64,000 nt of DNA from Trogon surrucura (GCA_020746105.1 CM036621.1:46038264-46102263); one strand, 5' to 3'. Positions 12,301-23,771 are shown, counted from the first letter of the stretch. Notes: generated by a model from the letters alone, not told the origin. A program made the numbers and translations.

Positions 12301-15300
12301 CACAGAGGGATAGCATTATTGTGATCTGAATTCCTTCATCTTCAGCTAGCTCACATATTTCTACAGGGCATGCAGAATAATGTGCAAATAAGTTAACAGA
12401 AACCTCAGTCAGAAAAAAAGAGCTAGCAGGTGGGATGGAAGAAACAAAAAAAAAAAGCCCGTGGAGACAAGGTAGGGTAAAAAAAATGAAACATCAGGAG
12501 CAAAATTACGGGGTGCTCCCAAGTGGCGTTACCTTCTGTCCATCGGTGCCATTCCTGCCAGCCAAACCAGGAGCACCCTGGGATCAAGGGGAAAAAAAAG
12601 AGGGATCATTGATCTGTTAGCATGGTCTCAGGTGTTGTTAGATGGAACAACATGCAAGTTAGAAAATGTCTTTTCTTACCCTCCGTCCATCGGATCCAAT
12701 CTCGCCCTGGGGAAAGAAGAGGACAGGAGTAAGCCAGTCTGCCTACATCACCTACCACACATTTAGTTCTGTGAAATCATCAACACTTCACAAGACTGTG
12801 AGCAATGGCTGAAGGAGGAGACAGGCTTTGGGATGCCTCTGGGAGTCCCTGACCATGTCAGCAATTACATATTAATAAGGTTGTTACCACAGAGTACTAG
12901 AACGGCTTGAGTTGGAAGGGATCTTAAAGGTCATCTAGTTCCAACCCCCCTGCCGCAGGCAGGGATACCTCCCATTAAACCAGATTGCTCAAACCTCCCC
13001 ATTATCCTTCCCATTACAGTTTAACTCTCCCTCTTGGCGACAAAAAGACACCCTTCATACCCTCCCAAGTACCCACACATGTCATTCGGTCTCTTCTTTC
13101 TCACCTTCTCTCCTTTCAGCCCTGGGACACCCTAGAGAAAAAGAAAAGAAAAACCCTGTGTTAGTGCCTGAGGATCATCAGGAGTGGAGGCAGGGCATGG
13201 CAGAGGTCTCGGGTGGGAAAGGGGCAGGTGGAAGGGAGAAGCAGCATTTCCCCCTGCTTTACCAAAATTCAATGAATGCAAACAGCTCAGCCACCAGCTA
13301 TGGGATTCTTACCTTGGGACCGGGGTATCCAATCGGACCTTCAATACCTGGGTCACCCTTAAGGGAAGAAGACACAGAGAGTTAGCTTGAGTGTGGCAGA
13401 GACGCCACCCCAGCTGATGCAGGGGCAGCACTGCTGGCTGCAGCGGAGGGGATGGGGACTTCCCACAACTCACCTGTCGTCCTTTCAGCCCAGGGGAGCC
13501 TGGCTCACCCATGTTCCCCTTTGCTCCCTAAAGAAAGAAAAAACCCAACGTAAGCCAGGGCTTGGTGCTGACTGTAAGAAAATGGCCATTTCTGCTCACT
13601 GTGGCTGCTCCAACAGAGCGTGGGGCAGCATGCTGGCAGAGCAGGACCTGCTTTATTTCAGAGAAGCTGGGGAAAGGCTGTGTGGGGAGGAGGGTACACA
13701 GATCTGGGGGCAGGAGAGTGGGACACTCTGCACATGTAAGAGCTCTGGTCTCAAGGGTGGGAGAATCAGGGACAACTGCTGCATCACTCCCATTGTCCTC
13801 ATGTGCTGAAGGCATTTGCTGTGGCTGTCACAGCTGGTGATCAGATGCCTGTCTGCACTGGTGCCAGTGCATCAGCCTCAGCACAGACATGAGGAAACAC
13901 TGGTGCTGGCTCTGTGCCTCCATTCACTGCAGCGTGGTGGTGCCCCAGGGCCAAAACAGACACTGGAGAATTATTTCCCACCTGGGTGCTACACCTGCAA
14001 AGGCTGCTGCAGCCAAGGTGGGATCTGGGGCACCCCACAGTCTCTGGGGCAGGCACTGGCATTATTCTCTTCCCACAGGTCAGGGGGACTTACCTTCTGC
14101 CCTCGGTATCCCTTGGGACCAGGCGGACCTGCAATCTCCAAGCAGCTCATCTTGTAGCACTGAAACACAACAAATTAATCAAAAGGTGTAACCACTGCGC
14201 TGCAGTGTCCCGGCTGCTTCATGTGCTGAGCAAGCACGCTCCCAGAGCTCGGCTCTGCACCACAGCTCTCCACGTACCTCTCCCCAAGACCACAGTGCTA
14301 AAAACTACTATGGCTCCAGCTGGGTCAGAGTCAAGGCAGCAACAAGCATGTAGAACAATGCTGCCCGTAAATTAAAAGCAGAAATACACCACAAGCACAT
14401 TCATTATGGCTTGGCTCTTGGCCCAAGCTGAAAGAACAAGACTGTGAAGCATCTGATGAGGTGGTGTGGGCTTATCCTTCTGGAGCTATCAGGGGATGTG
14501 CATGCCCTTTGGAGCATCGCTCCCTGCTGTGTGTGCCAGACCCTGGCCACCTGATACCAGGAGGACAGGAGCTCCAGCTTGCAGAGGACCTATAAAACAT
14601 GCCTCCAAAGGGATGAAATGAGTATATTCGCTAGATCTGACATCATTGCAGGTGAGAAGGAGGCAGAAAGTGAAGAGTCCAGTATGCCATTTTAACCACT
14701 GGGTAAGGGGATGGATCCCCAGGCTCTGCACTGATCCACAGGTGGGCAGGGACCCATCCTGCACAACTCACTGCAAAATCTGGTTTGCTACTTCAGAGTA
14801 CAAGCTGGTCTTCTCTAACTGAGGCAACTTACACCTGTGTCAGGTGGCAATGGCATAGAGACACTGCTCACTCACCTCTCCGTAGGCTTCATGTTTCTGC
14901 AAAGGAGAAAACAAGATGAAGAGAATCAGTTAAGGTGGTCAGCCCCAAAAGAAAAACGGCAACATACCCTTGGAGGTGTGTGTGACAGAGAGAGAAGAGG
15001 TGGTAAAGGTGCCATGGCTTTAAAGGCATTCTCAGCAAAGTCCCCAATCAACAGTGCCTCACAGGTGGGGCCTCAAAGACCCCATGATGGTGAGCACACC
15101 TCAGCGCTGAGCACTCTTCCACATGCCCCTGGGTGATGAGCAGGCTCTAGTATGGGTCTGGCCTTCAGCAAGAACCAGCACTAGTGTGGCAGCCTAGCCA
15201 GACATGCTGGGGAACAGAGGTGCAAACCAAGGAGTCCTAGTTAAGCACCTAACCAGAGAAATCAGAGATGCTGCAGACACCGTTTGGCCCATCAGTGCTG

Positions 15301-17106
15301 AAAGGACATAAAAAAGGAAGAGAAACAAACCAGAGGATTTTCGCTGCTAGGGGTGCTCTCTAGAGCCTTGCCAAAAACTACTGTGGGGACGCTCAGAAAG
15401 CCACCCTCCCATCCACGAGCTGCTTCTCTTGTTCACTCTGCTCTACGGCGCTCCGTACCATAGCCTGGATTATCCTGTCAATGGTGTTCACATCGATGTC
15501 CAGGGTGTCTTTCTGCGTGATGGCGTAGTTGTTGCGGTACAGCTCGTGCGGCAGGTTGGCGATTTCCCGGAGCCCCTGCTCATAGACGTTCTCACTGGGG
15601 GCCACTGCGAAAAGCTTGATCCCCATGTCCCGTGCTCTCTCAGCCTGCACCTTCATTCCCCCACAGGGGCTGCCAGTGACATGGCCATCAGTGATGACTA
15701 CTGCAAAGTTCACGCCCGAGGCCATCTGGGTCTGGATCTGCTCCGTCATGTTGGAGATAGCACAGTCTGTGAAGGTGCCCCGGCCAAGGTAGTTAATAGC
15801 AGACAGCCTGGGCAGGTAGATGTCTTTGCTGCTTGTTAAAGGGCTGTAAACTTCCACCACATCTGAGTAATGGAGTCCACCAAACTGCCAAGTGATGTAG
15901 ACTTGGTTCTGGTAGAGCTCACTTTCCAGTTTATCGATGAACATGGGGATGAAGCGCTTTATTTGATCCACGAGGCTCTGGATAGGCACAGTCTGCAGAG
16001 CAACACTTTCCGAGGTGTCAATGATGAAGTACACATTGATGGGGCAGTTCCTCTTTTCTACAAGGAGACAATTATTCAGATCATGTCAGAGCACTTCAGG
16101 CACTACAGCACCCCCTTCAAGAGGACCCAGAAGCATTTATAGACAGCACATAGAGCACAACGCATAAGAGTTGTGAAATGAGAAGACCAGAGCATGAGGC
16201 TCAAGGTTCAGCTTCCTGCGTGGGTGTTGCAGCTCTTACTACTCAGAAGTTAGTTCCACCTGGGTTGGAGGAAATAAGGAAACTGAGGACTAAGTGCCAG
16301 GTTCAAACGAAGAAGAGCAAGAATATGACTCTTGCTCACCTGCACTAAATGGATGCCCTGCCTGCCAGGATGCTCTTGCTCTCTGATTTAGAAACACTTT
16401 CAAAAAGATTGTACTCAAGTGTGATGCTGGAAAAAGAACAAGTCCCTCCTATCTCTAGCAGTAACATCGGTGTTCAGGTCAAGAGACTCTTCAGTGCCCA
16501 GGACTTCAAAATTCTAAGATTTGCTCGCTACTGAATCAATCTTGAAAATCTTGCCATTTTTTGTGTAAGTGTCAGACTGGGCACATAAATCATATCCTCT
16601 GCATTGCAACTGAAAACCACTGAAATTGTCCAATTCGAAGTGGACTGGTTTCTGACATCAGATATAGAGCTGAGCTCTGGAGACTTCCTGTTATTTATTA
16701 CGGAATCATCTGGGAGAAACCACCACTGGGAGACCCCAGCTCTTCAATCTCTACCTCTCTGCACTCCAGTGCAAACCCAGAAATGGGAGTTTCAGTGGAG
16801 GACAGTGTTCCCTACAGACAGGGCACTGTTCAGGAGTGCAAAGGAGCAGCAGAGGTGTAACACACCACTGACAGCTCCTTGTAAGTGAGCTCTAGAACCG
16901 AGCATGGCCACTGCTTTTGGTGAAATTGTTGCCTACAAATGAGAGAGACACACAAATTATCTGGTTAATACCTGCACAGGAGGTAGAACTGACATCTCCA
17001 CGATCCCCATCAAACTGAGCGTGGAGAGGAACTAGGGTCACACAAAGGAGAGTGGAAAAAAAGGCTTCTCGGAACATCTCAGCAGTTCCACTGGATATTT
17101 AGATGC
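50..17106 (-). CDS. COL6A2: COL6A2, collagen VI alpha-2 chain (2C2a isoform; whole gene span in window)
   Basis: This gene encodes a secreted chain of the collagen VI heterotrimer of the extracellular matrix. Coding exons in transcript order: 16972-17077, 15459-16057, 14876-14896, 14095-14160, 13474-13527, 13313-13357, 13105-13131, 12680-12706, 12533-12577, 11299-11352, 10868-10930, 10536-10598, 9524-9613, 8594-8656, 8130-8192, 7923-7985, 7317-7379, 6854-6904, 6432-6467, 6003-6065, 5695-5757, 5377-5412, 5072-5117, 4353-4505, 3680-4132, 3308-3346, 50-345. Together they give 2748 nt and 915 residues plus stop. The layout is signal peptide 1-20, N1 VWA domain about 37-235, helix 253-587, C1 VWA domain about 603-804, linker 805-817, 2C2a tail 818-915. 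I recall the human 2C2A isoform as 918 residues, which fits. All introns are GT-AG and phases agree. The usual C2 VWA exon is absent and is expected left of the window. COL6A1 lies upstream on the same strand. Confidence 0.96.
346..3307 (-). other. COL6A2 intron upstream of the 2C2a exon
   Basis: This is a 2.96-kb intron with donor GTAAAC at 3302-3307 and acceptor AG at 346-347. Near the donor it can be read through in frame to a stop at 3264-3266. I see no collagen-like, VWA-like or other conserved coding segment and no recognisable mobile element. Several short open frames occur on both strands but none has a family resemblance. Confidence 0.7.
3308..3346 (-). CDS. COL6A2: COL6A2 linker exon between C1 and C-terminal alternatives
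   Basis: This is a 39-nt exon encoding [13 protein letters not shown] (residues 805-817), nearly identical to the human segment after C1. It contains two cysteines and follows the C1 domain directly. Phase is 1 on both sides, so it can join the 2C2a exon here or a downstream C2 exon outside the window. It is the branch point of the alternative C-termini. Confidence 0.95.
3680..4132 (-). CDS. COL6A2: COL6A2 C1 VWA domain, second exon
   Basis: This 453-nt exon encodes most of the C1 VWA domain, from [12 protein letters not shown] to [12 protein letters not shown]. The VWA metal-site elements are visible: the GGTWT loop carrying the threonine ligand, and VITDGR for the aspartate ligand. The segment is very close to the human alpha-2 C1 domain. 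C1 domains of collagen VI help register the three chains and mediate tetramer assembly. Acceptor TTGGCAG and donor GTCTGT are both supported by phase. Confidence 0.97.
4353..4505 (-). CDS. COL6A2: COL6A2 C1 VWA domain, first exon
   Basis: This 153-nt exon runs from [11 protein letters not shown] to DPKSQTG. It carries the MIDAS start motif VIDSSES (DxSxS) and the Asn-Phe-Thr glycosylation site of the first helix. The first base pair of codons is shared with exon 5072-5117. Acceptor CTCCACAG and donor GTCTGTG. Confidence 0.97.
5072..5117 (-). CDS. COL6A2: COL6A2 helix-to-C1 junction exon with cysteine cluster
   Basis: This 46-nt exon encodes [15 protein letters not shown] plus one base. It directly follows the end of the triple helix (GDPGLT). 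The closely spaced cysteines, continued by Cys-Glu-Lys-Arg-Cys in the next exon, match the human alpha-2 sequence and are expected to form interchain or domain disulfides at the C-terminal end of the helix. Confidence 0.96.
5377..14160 (-). CDS. COL6A2: COL6A2 triple-helix block, 19 exons
   Basis: Nineteen exons encode [10 protein letters not shown] followed by a 335-residue Gly-X-Y domain, the length I recall for human alpha-2(VI). In transcript order the sizes are 66, 54, 45, 27, 27, 45, 54, 63, 63, 90, 63, 63, 63, 63, 51, 36, 63, 63 and 36 nt. Each after the first starts with a complete Gly codon. The Hayman et al. 1990 description of the chick alpha-2(VI) helix as 19 short exons agrees with this. 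Notable residues are a helix cysteine in [10 protein letters not shown] (11299-11352), an Asn-Gly-Thr site (12533-12577), and RGD tripeptides in exons 8594-8656 and 7317-7379. The helix mediates trimer folding; the cysteine contributes to higher assembly. Confidence 0.97.
6854..6904 (-). CDS. COL6A2: COL6A2 51-nt helix exon with Gly-X-Y interruption
   Basis: The 17 codons read [17 protein letters not shown]. The segment G-F-S-Y-P lacks one glycine, so the repeat is five residues where six are expected. The exon is 54 minus 3 nt, which fits loss of a single codon. Human alpha-2(VI) has the same GFSYPGPRG break, so it is an old, conserved kink. Confidence 0.95.
11299..11352 (-). CDS. COL6A2: COL6A2 helix exon with the assembly cysteine
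   Basis: This 54-nt exon encodes [18 protein letters not shown]. It is the only helix exon of this gene with a Cys in a Gly-X-Y triplet after the first exon. The same [10 protein letters not shown] occurs in human alpha-2(VI). Helix cysteines in collagen VI are known to stabilise dimers and tetramers. Confidence 0.95.
12895..12998 (-). mobile_element. CR1 LINE 3'-end fragment in a COL6A2 intron
   Basis: The plus strand carries the typical antisense CR1 3' end, with TTGAGTTGGAAGGGATCTTA followed by CATCTAGTTCCAACCCCCCTGC. It lies in the intron between exons 12680-12706 and 13105-13131, in the same orientation as the gene. The left part is well preserved and the right end fades out, so the upper limit is approximate. 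Confidence 0.8.
14876..14896 (-). CDS. COL6A2: COL6A2 21-nt exon between N1 and helix
   Basis: This exon encodes KHEAYGE, identical to the human segment that links the N1 domain to CYK.SCLEI. Acceptor TTTGCAG, donor GTGAGT. Confidence 0.95.
15459..16057 (-). CDS. COL6A2: COL6A2 N1 VWA domain exon
   Basis: A single 599-nt exon encodes the whole N1 VWA domain, residues 36-235. Visible features are NCPINVYF, the MIDAS motif [14 protein letters not shown] with the threonine ligand, an Asn-Met-Thr site, and [15 protein letters not shown]. It ends at ..DRIIQAM. The donor, ATG followed by GTACGG, is weak, but the join to KHEAYGE matches the human protein. Without splicing, the frame stays open for 21 codons before a stop. 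N1 domains contribute to microfibril assembly and ligand binding outside the cell. Confidence 0.97.
16972..17106 (-). CDS. COL6A2: COL6A2 first coding exon with signal peptide
   Basis: The start ATG is at 17075-17077. It opens a signal peptide beginning [12 protein letters not shown], with likely cleavage after LVPLHA (residue 20), then a short acidic segment ending SSTSCA. The donor is GTATTA at 16966-16971; the split codon forms Glu with the next exon, giving [11 protein letters not shown]. Upstream, TTCCCACAG at 17107-17115 is a good acceptor, so 17078-17106 is 5' UTR and at least one non-coding exon lies further right. This agrees with published chick alpha-2(VI) gene work describing non-coding first exons. 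Confidence 0.93.
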
Positions 17107-20100
17107 CTGTGGGAAAACACAAGTTACATGTGAAGCACGATATACAACCTCCTAGCTCTGCAGGGAAGATCCAAAGCCAGCCAATGCCCCTTGTAAACCC
17201 TGTGTGTGAAAAACATGACCTCTGCATCATCATGATGCATCACTGGGCCGCTAATGTAGATTTTTATATCAACTTGAAAGCTAAGCAATTAAAATATTTT
17301 CTTTGTTGGTGTTTCTTCCTTTCTGGGTAGAGCTCTTGGAAGAGTTCAAGGCTTGAACGGCCACTGAGAATGTTCGGTTGTTTGGCAGTGCAAGGGGTGG
17401 GCAAGTTAACAACGCAGCTGAGCTGCTGCCTCAGTTGCATGAGAAATGGTAGTATGTGAAGAACACAGGCAGCTCAGCTCCCTCCTCATCTCTTTAGAGA
17501 TCTCTCTCCACACGGTGACCAGCTATTCCCTGGTGGGACACGTCCTTTTCCAGTTTACAAGCTGCAGTGCACCACAGGGTTCTGTAAACTCTTTTATGCT
17601 GGAAAGGCCAGTTCATATCAGTGCTGCTGATATATTTACGACAGTGACAGCCTTCCTCGTTACTAAAGCTTGTGCACATGCTAACAAAGGAGAGACAGTG
17701 ATCAGGTTGGAGTTTAGACAGGGGAAGGAGAAATCCTCATGCTCTTTAGAGATCTTCTAGGTGGATGGGGCAAGAGATCTAACAGCTTCAGGAACACCAG
17801 CTTGAGGTGTTTCACAGACACGGCTCAGCAAAGCCCTCTGACATCGAGGGTCTCACGTGCCTCCAGCTCAGCACCCAAATGCCCCTACAAAGTAGTTCAT
17901 GGGTCCTTTTTTCCCCTCCAGCTCAGAGACACAACAGCTTCGTGCTGTCAGAGAGCACCATTTTAGAGAGACTTTTCCATGATGGCTGCGGAAGCTGGAT
18001 ACATCAGCTTTTGGAGAGGCTGAGAGCACTGGAGGCTTTGGCCAAGTGTCTGACTCACAGATCACCACGTCCTGAGTTTAACTACCTCCCTCCCTCCCGC
18101 CATGTGTGTGGGTGGGAAAGGCACTGAGCAGAAGAGCTGATTTCCAGGCAGAGCTGTGAGGAGCACAGACAACCAGGACTGCCCCTGCCTACAGCCCTCA
18201 AAGATTTGGACTGTGTCAATGAGGCACCGTGGCCTTTGCCTCTACACGTGCAGAAAGGCAAGGCAGCTGAAAACACTAGACACATTTCATTTCTTAGTGG
18301 TCCTGCTGCACACAGTCCCCTTTTTCACTCTGTCACATGCACTCCATCTCCTTCAGAGGGGCCATCTGTGCCATGAGCTATGTCAGCCTTCTGCTACATC
18401 AGCATCCCACCTGGTGTTGAGTGTACACATGGTGGGGAGGCTGCTGGAGCCTCCTCCACCCATCTAAGGAGTCTTCAAGACTAAGGTGGGCAATAATGCC
18501 TATTTCGTCACCCTCAAAGCGCTATCAGCTGTTGTGATTCTCTCACAGATCTCATAGCATTTGATATTTTCCCTAAAGCTCCACCTCCTGCTGCAAAACA
18601 CTGAAATGGAAATCTCAGGGTGTGTTTGAGGCTGGATGTTGAAAACAATTCTTGAACGCTGAGAGTCCAGAAAACTAATGGAAAGAGCAAATTGGGAGCT
18701 GACATATTATGCTTAAATACTTGCGTCTGCCCATCCTGCTCTTCCTTGACCTTGCTCTCTCTGCAAGAGAAGGACCATGATACTGTAAGAGCAAGGCCTT
18801 GCAAGGATTTATCTTCAAATCTCGAGCCGTGAACAGATTTTGAGGGCAATTCCTTGACACCATCCTCCTGCACTAGGGTCTCTGCTCCTACCTAATGCCT
18901 CAGGTGCTCAGTAGAAAAACATATGGTCTTCTCTGCCGCTCTTGCACTCAGATCCCAGGTGACCTGGCTGCTACCCACACACAATTGCAAAAGTATATGG
19001 AGTTATCTACACAGAGCCCTGCAAAACTAGTGGTCTTGCAGGAAGACCCGAGTTCTCTGCTTGTAGCTACCTATTCCCACTCTGAGCAACCGAACCAAAT
19101 GCAGGATTATGGCAAACAAATGACTTGCAACGCCTCAAATGTGCAAATTATAATCAGCGCATTTGTACTCTCACATCCAATTATCAGATGCGCTAGAAAG
19201 GTCACCCCGTGCATGACCAGGTCTGACTTAGCCCACACACTGATATTCTGACGTTCCTCCCGGTGCACTTCTTCAACAGCACAACACCTATTATAGCTGA
19301 GCAAACTGCTGCCAAATTCACAAAAATTCATGTGGTCTGCTTAAAGCCACACAAATTGCATTACTCTCAGGAGAGGAGAATTACACTAGCTGATAGCTGT
19401 CATATGCAGAACGAAGTTTGAAACTGCACTGCTGCTCTCACATAGACCCAATCCCAACTTTTTCCACAGCCATACCCAGCTGGCTGTGCCTGGGGTGCCA
19501 CCCACTAGGGCAGGCAGCATTTTGCTCCGCTCAAAACCAGAAAAGTCCCTCCACGTTGCAGGCGGAGGGAATTTCAGCATTTGCCACAGTCGCTACCCAA
19601 ACATGCCCTGTAGATTAAGTCCCCAGACACATCACCCTGGGAGAAGGTTTCCTGAGAGCTGCTGGGAGCCCAGCGCGTCTCCAGCTCTCCTATTGCAACC
19701 ACCCTGGGACTTCAGCCAGGGAAAGCCCAAGATGGAGAAAAGCTGGGGGGAGCAGTGCGTGCCTTTCGGGTGGATGCTGTAGACCCGCAGAGCTTTGGTT
19801 CCAGCACCCAGAAACCTCCGTTTACAGCGCTCGTGCAGGCCACCAACAAAAAGAAATAAATAGCTGACCTGATGAGGCAAGCACAGCAAGCTCACAGGCA
19901 TTTCCTAATAGGTTGCTACCTCCCCAAAAATAGAGGAGCTTGTGCTAGTGAAACTCAGCGTAACTAGGAGACGTGAATCACAGGTTTGTCTAAACTGTAT
20001 CTTCTGAGCTTCCAAAAATCAAAGAGGAATCACGCAGGAGATCTGTCGCTCTGCTGCCCAGCAGAAGTGGAGGACGAGGCTGCTGCTGCTGCCATCCCTT

Positions 20101-20504
20101 CAGCATAACTGGTAAACTCAACTCTGCTGTCCTCGGGAAAAACTTGGTTCAACAGGTCCCTCCCTTCTGAGGGACTTTCTCTGCGGCTGGCAGATGACAG
20201 CGTGCAGCTCACAGTACCCGTACCTAGACAAAGATTCTTGGAAAAAGGCCTGAATTATCCAAAAGCTCAAAGCAATGCGAAAAAAAAAAATATATATTCC
20301 CTTATAGCTGGTACTCTCTAAACGCAATGTGCCCGAAAGGAGTAGCTTGCTGGAGAGTCCGTGAGCAGGAGCAGCAGCTGGGCAGCCCCCGGGGACACCG
20401 GCTGGGATTTCGGAGCCTGCCTGCTTTATTCCCAGCTGAAGAACCATCAGTAAACAGCCCGCACGACCGCTGTACTGTACCAGGAGAGGAAAGCTCTGCC
20501 TTAC
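17107..20504 (-). other. Presumed 5' intron of COL6A2
   Basis: This lies between the acceptor upstream of the first coding exon and the candidate non-coding first exon. I see no protein-coding signal with family resemblance, no RNA gene and no clear mobile element. Other non-coding exons of COL6A2 could be hidden here because they have no coding signature. Confidence 0.45.
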
Positions 20505-20900
20505 CTGGAAAACGAGGTCATCCAAATTCCTTCCACAAAAAAAAAAAAGCCTCTGAAATGTCAGGAAAAGAGACTTTGTGGAGTGTATCAGGAAGGCTCC
20601 TGCATGCCCGGCCGAAGGGTGAGCTCCCGGGCTGCGGGTGCTCGGGGAGGAGCAGCAGAAGCGTCTCCAGCCCTGTCCCTCTAGTCCCTCGCCGGGTGGA
20701 ACTGCCCCTCTCTATTCCTCCTCCTACAAAACCAGGCAATATCTCGTTTGTAGTAGCTCCAGACATCCACGGAGAGTCACTGTGGGTCTACTGACACCCC
20801 GGGACGGCCTCCTCCCACCCGCCCCCCTCCCAGGACGGATGCTGGGCTGGGGCGAGGTCTTCGGAGCTGAAGGCGTTTTTGTTTTTTAAACAAGCTGAAA
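20505..20900 (-). promoter_or_regulatory. COL6A2: Candidate COL6A2 promoter and non-coding first exon
   Basis: This stretch is richer in G+C and CpG than its surroundings and sits 3.4 kb upstream of the first coding exon. On the minus strand it ends in a near-perfect donor, TTTTCCAG then GTAAGG, with the intron starting at 20504. It contains GGGAGGGGGGCGGG and related GGAGG-rich boxes near 20815-20835 and no evident TATA box, which fits a TATA-less matrix-gene promoter. Published chick alpha-2(VI) work reports two promoters; I cannot tell which this would be. The transcription start is inferred, not seen. Confidence 0.4.
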
Positions 20901-20942
20901 GCAGTCTCAGTCTTCCATGATGGTGTGGGGTTTTTTTCCCTC

Positions 20943-20960
20943 TTTTTTTTTTTTTTTTTT
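20943..20960. repeat. Poly(T) tract
   Basis: A run of 18 T on the plus strand just upstream (minus-strand sense) of the candidate COL6A2 promoter. It is simple sequence and no associated retrotransposon body was recognised. Confidence 0.8.
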
Positions 20961-23640
20961 GGTGGTTGGCATTGCTACCCCACATATTTAAATCCGCAAA
21001 TAGCATTCCTCTTTCTTTCCCCCGCTATCCTCCTCCTCTTCCCATCCTAGTAACGTGTCCTGGAGCGGAACAAATAAAACAAGAACATTAAAAAATAGCC
21101 AAGCAAATAGCCAATAGCAAATAGCCAAGTTTTGCTCAGAGTCATCCAAGTCTGAGTATTACCTCTTCCTTTTGATTCACTTCTGGGGTTTGCTCTTCTG
21201 CTGTTGTTGTTGGACGGCACATCCATCTCTGATACTGCTGGTGAGTGCCCAAAATACAGAAAGCACACACCTTCATACAAGGACACAAGTACACACCTTC
21301 ATACCTCCCTCTTCTTCCTCACAGTCTTGTGAATGTTGTCTTTTATCTGCAGTTTTTTGATCAAGGCCCTACAGATTTTTAACTTTCTCGGTGTGTTTCT
21401 TGAATTCTCTCATGTCAAATCAAAACCTTTACTTGCAGTAATCATATGATGCCTTGTCACCATGAAGATTCTTGTATATTTTACGAAACAGTCTCCTACT
21501 GGATCCTTTCCTTCAATAAAAAAGGCTAACTTTGTCTTTCTCACCTACCTCAGCATCCATTTTCATGACATTTGTAGGAATATTATTTTCACATCTGTCA
21601 TAGACAGCCACATCTGGCTAGTTCATTTCTTACATTGGGGTGGTCTGACATGCAGGGACACTGAAAGTGGTAGAATGTCTTGTTTATGTAGAAATTCAGA
21701 CAAAAATCACCTCAAAATAAGATGCTTGGGTTTTCTGGATTTTTTTTTTAATCATCTTTTACAACTGGCAACATTAGAGGCCTGACCCTATTCTCTGTGA
21801 TTGAGTTTTTGTTCTTGTGAATGTGATGAGAACACAAGAAGGCAGAAACTTTTTGAGACAGTACCAAAGTTTTATCCAGCATCTTCTTTCTTCTGTATAA
21901 GGAGAACCAAGACAAAGATTTTTTTCCTGTGTGCAATGATCCTCTTTCATACACAGTGCTTGCTATATACCTATATTTATATATGAAAGTCTGTCCATAT
22001 CCTTCCCCCTAACCCTCAAATTGATTGCTTTATTTCCCACCTTTCAGTGGAACTGAAAATCTCATGGAAAGATTCTTGCAGAAAATATGTATGGACCTGG
22101 ATTAGCTGCTCTTCCCCTGTGTGACCCACATACTATTATTGCTACTCACAGAACACCCTATATACTGAACAGATATGTAGTATTCAATTACATTTTAAAT
22201 GGAGAGAGAAGAAACAGGAACGTGAATAAAAGATTAAGAACTGCTTGATTTTTTTGCTCTCCTTTATGACTCTGCATGGATTTTGAAGTAAGGGAGTCAG
22301 GCATGGATGGCTACTCTTCCATTTACATCCCCTTGTAGACTTAAATGTGATTTATAATACAGTTTACAAAGTAAAGCTAAATGTATAACTGCTTTTTTTT
22401 TTAACTTCTGACTTACAACCTCCAATAAAACTCAACCTCTTAGTTCTAAATGCCATACATACCTCTGAAATAGCTTTATGGGACTGCTGTGGTTCTCTGG
22501 AAAAGAGCTACTGTAGTTTCTTTGCATCTCTCTGCAACTGCATCCACCCTTCATGTGATTCTGAGATTATACAGTGGTCTCCAAGGGTCCTGTCTTCTAA
22601 ATATGTGAAGAGAACCAAAAACGAGGCCAAGATTAAGTGCTTAGTGAAAAATGCTAGTTTTCAAATATTTGTAAGTATGTGGTTGATAATCTCAACATTG
22701 CCACTGGAGACAAACAGAAGGATGGATTTTATGCCTCTTGTAGTTTCCACTTTCTGAAATTCTTGCTTCCTAACTCCACTCGCACAACACATTTACATTC
22801 CTTCCCCCCCCAACAGGCAAGCCCCTGCTCCTCTGAAGTTTAGGGTTGTAATTCTACTGCTCACCTTGCTGAATTCTCTCAGCATCTTAAGTGCTACAGT
22901 CTTGGAGTCTCTTCACACAGAACTGCCTCCAGCCTTCTCATTTTCAGCCTGCTCTTCTCTGTGTTTGAGTAACGGGTCCAAAAGAGCATCTCCCCCAGTT
23001 GGTTCATTCACGAAATTCCTCCATCATGAAATTACCTTCAAACCACTCCAGAAAGCTCTTGTGGTGATCATTCCCAACCACGCTGCTCTCCTAGCAGATA
23101 GCAAGATAGATAAATCCACTCATGAGTACCTAGACCTGTGGCAGAAAGGATTAGTCAAAGTCCCTAATGAAAAGTTAGGGACCTTGTTGCCGTCAGGCAG
23201 TCTGCAGCAGATATCACCTGGACTGGTCCGCCCTCTGATCATCACCAACCTTTGGGTGGACGCTGGATGCAGGCTTGACTGACTCTGAGGTATCCCTGGC
23301 AGGACTTGTTCATCCTCACCGGTGCCCAGAAGAAGACTTCTATTAAAGAAATAAAAGCCATTTATTTATTATAACCCAGGTCTTGTACATGAGCAAGAGT
23401 CCCCGGAGTCCCAATAACAGTCAAAAAATCCCAACCAACCTCACATAGAAAATGAAGCCTTGGAGTTCCCATGTGGGGAGGCCGGGGAAGATAACCTGTC
23501 CCAACAAACAGAGGTAGGAAGCCCAGGGGTGTGAGACAAGCTGAAGTGCAGCCACTGACAATGCTCCCAGCCAAGCAGCACCACAGACCCCAGGGCCCTC
23601 CTCAGGGCCCTTTTATACTGAGTCTCATGAGCAGAAGCGC

Positions 23641-23708
23641 TGTGATTGGGTCCCCTGGGGTCACCTGACCCACCCTGTGATTGGTCCCCTGGGGTCACCT
23701 AACCCACC
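23641..23708. repeat. Tandem duplication of a CCAAT-bearing unit
   Basis: Two copies of a unit starting TGTGATTGG and ending in CCCACC, at 23641-23674 and 23676-23708, differ by one deleted G and one substitution. The inverted CCAAT (ATTGG) is in both copies. It lies upstream of the minus-strand TATA box of the LTR-like cassette. Confidence 0.85.
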
Positions 23709-23752
23709 TTCTCCTCCCCACAGGCACAGCTGTCCCCACCATGGTGATTGCT

Positions 23753-23771
23753 CCCCCCCCCCCCCCCCCCC
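23753..23771. repeat. Poly(C) homopolymer
   Basis: An uninterrupted run of 19 C on the plus strand. Such runs are unstable and often miscounted in assemblies, so the length is unreliable. Confidence 0.85.

Noticed and set aside
21260..21310. Short repeat of ACACACCTTCATAC
   Set aside because: Two imperfectly spaced copies in low-complexity sequence with no context to suggest function.
22866..23282. 138-codon open frame on the plus strand beside the LTR-like cassette
   Set aside because: I could not relate it to any retroviral or host protein family; orientation is opposite to the cassette, so it is not its internal coding region.
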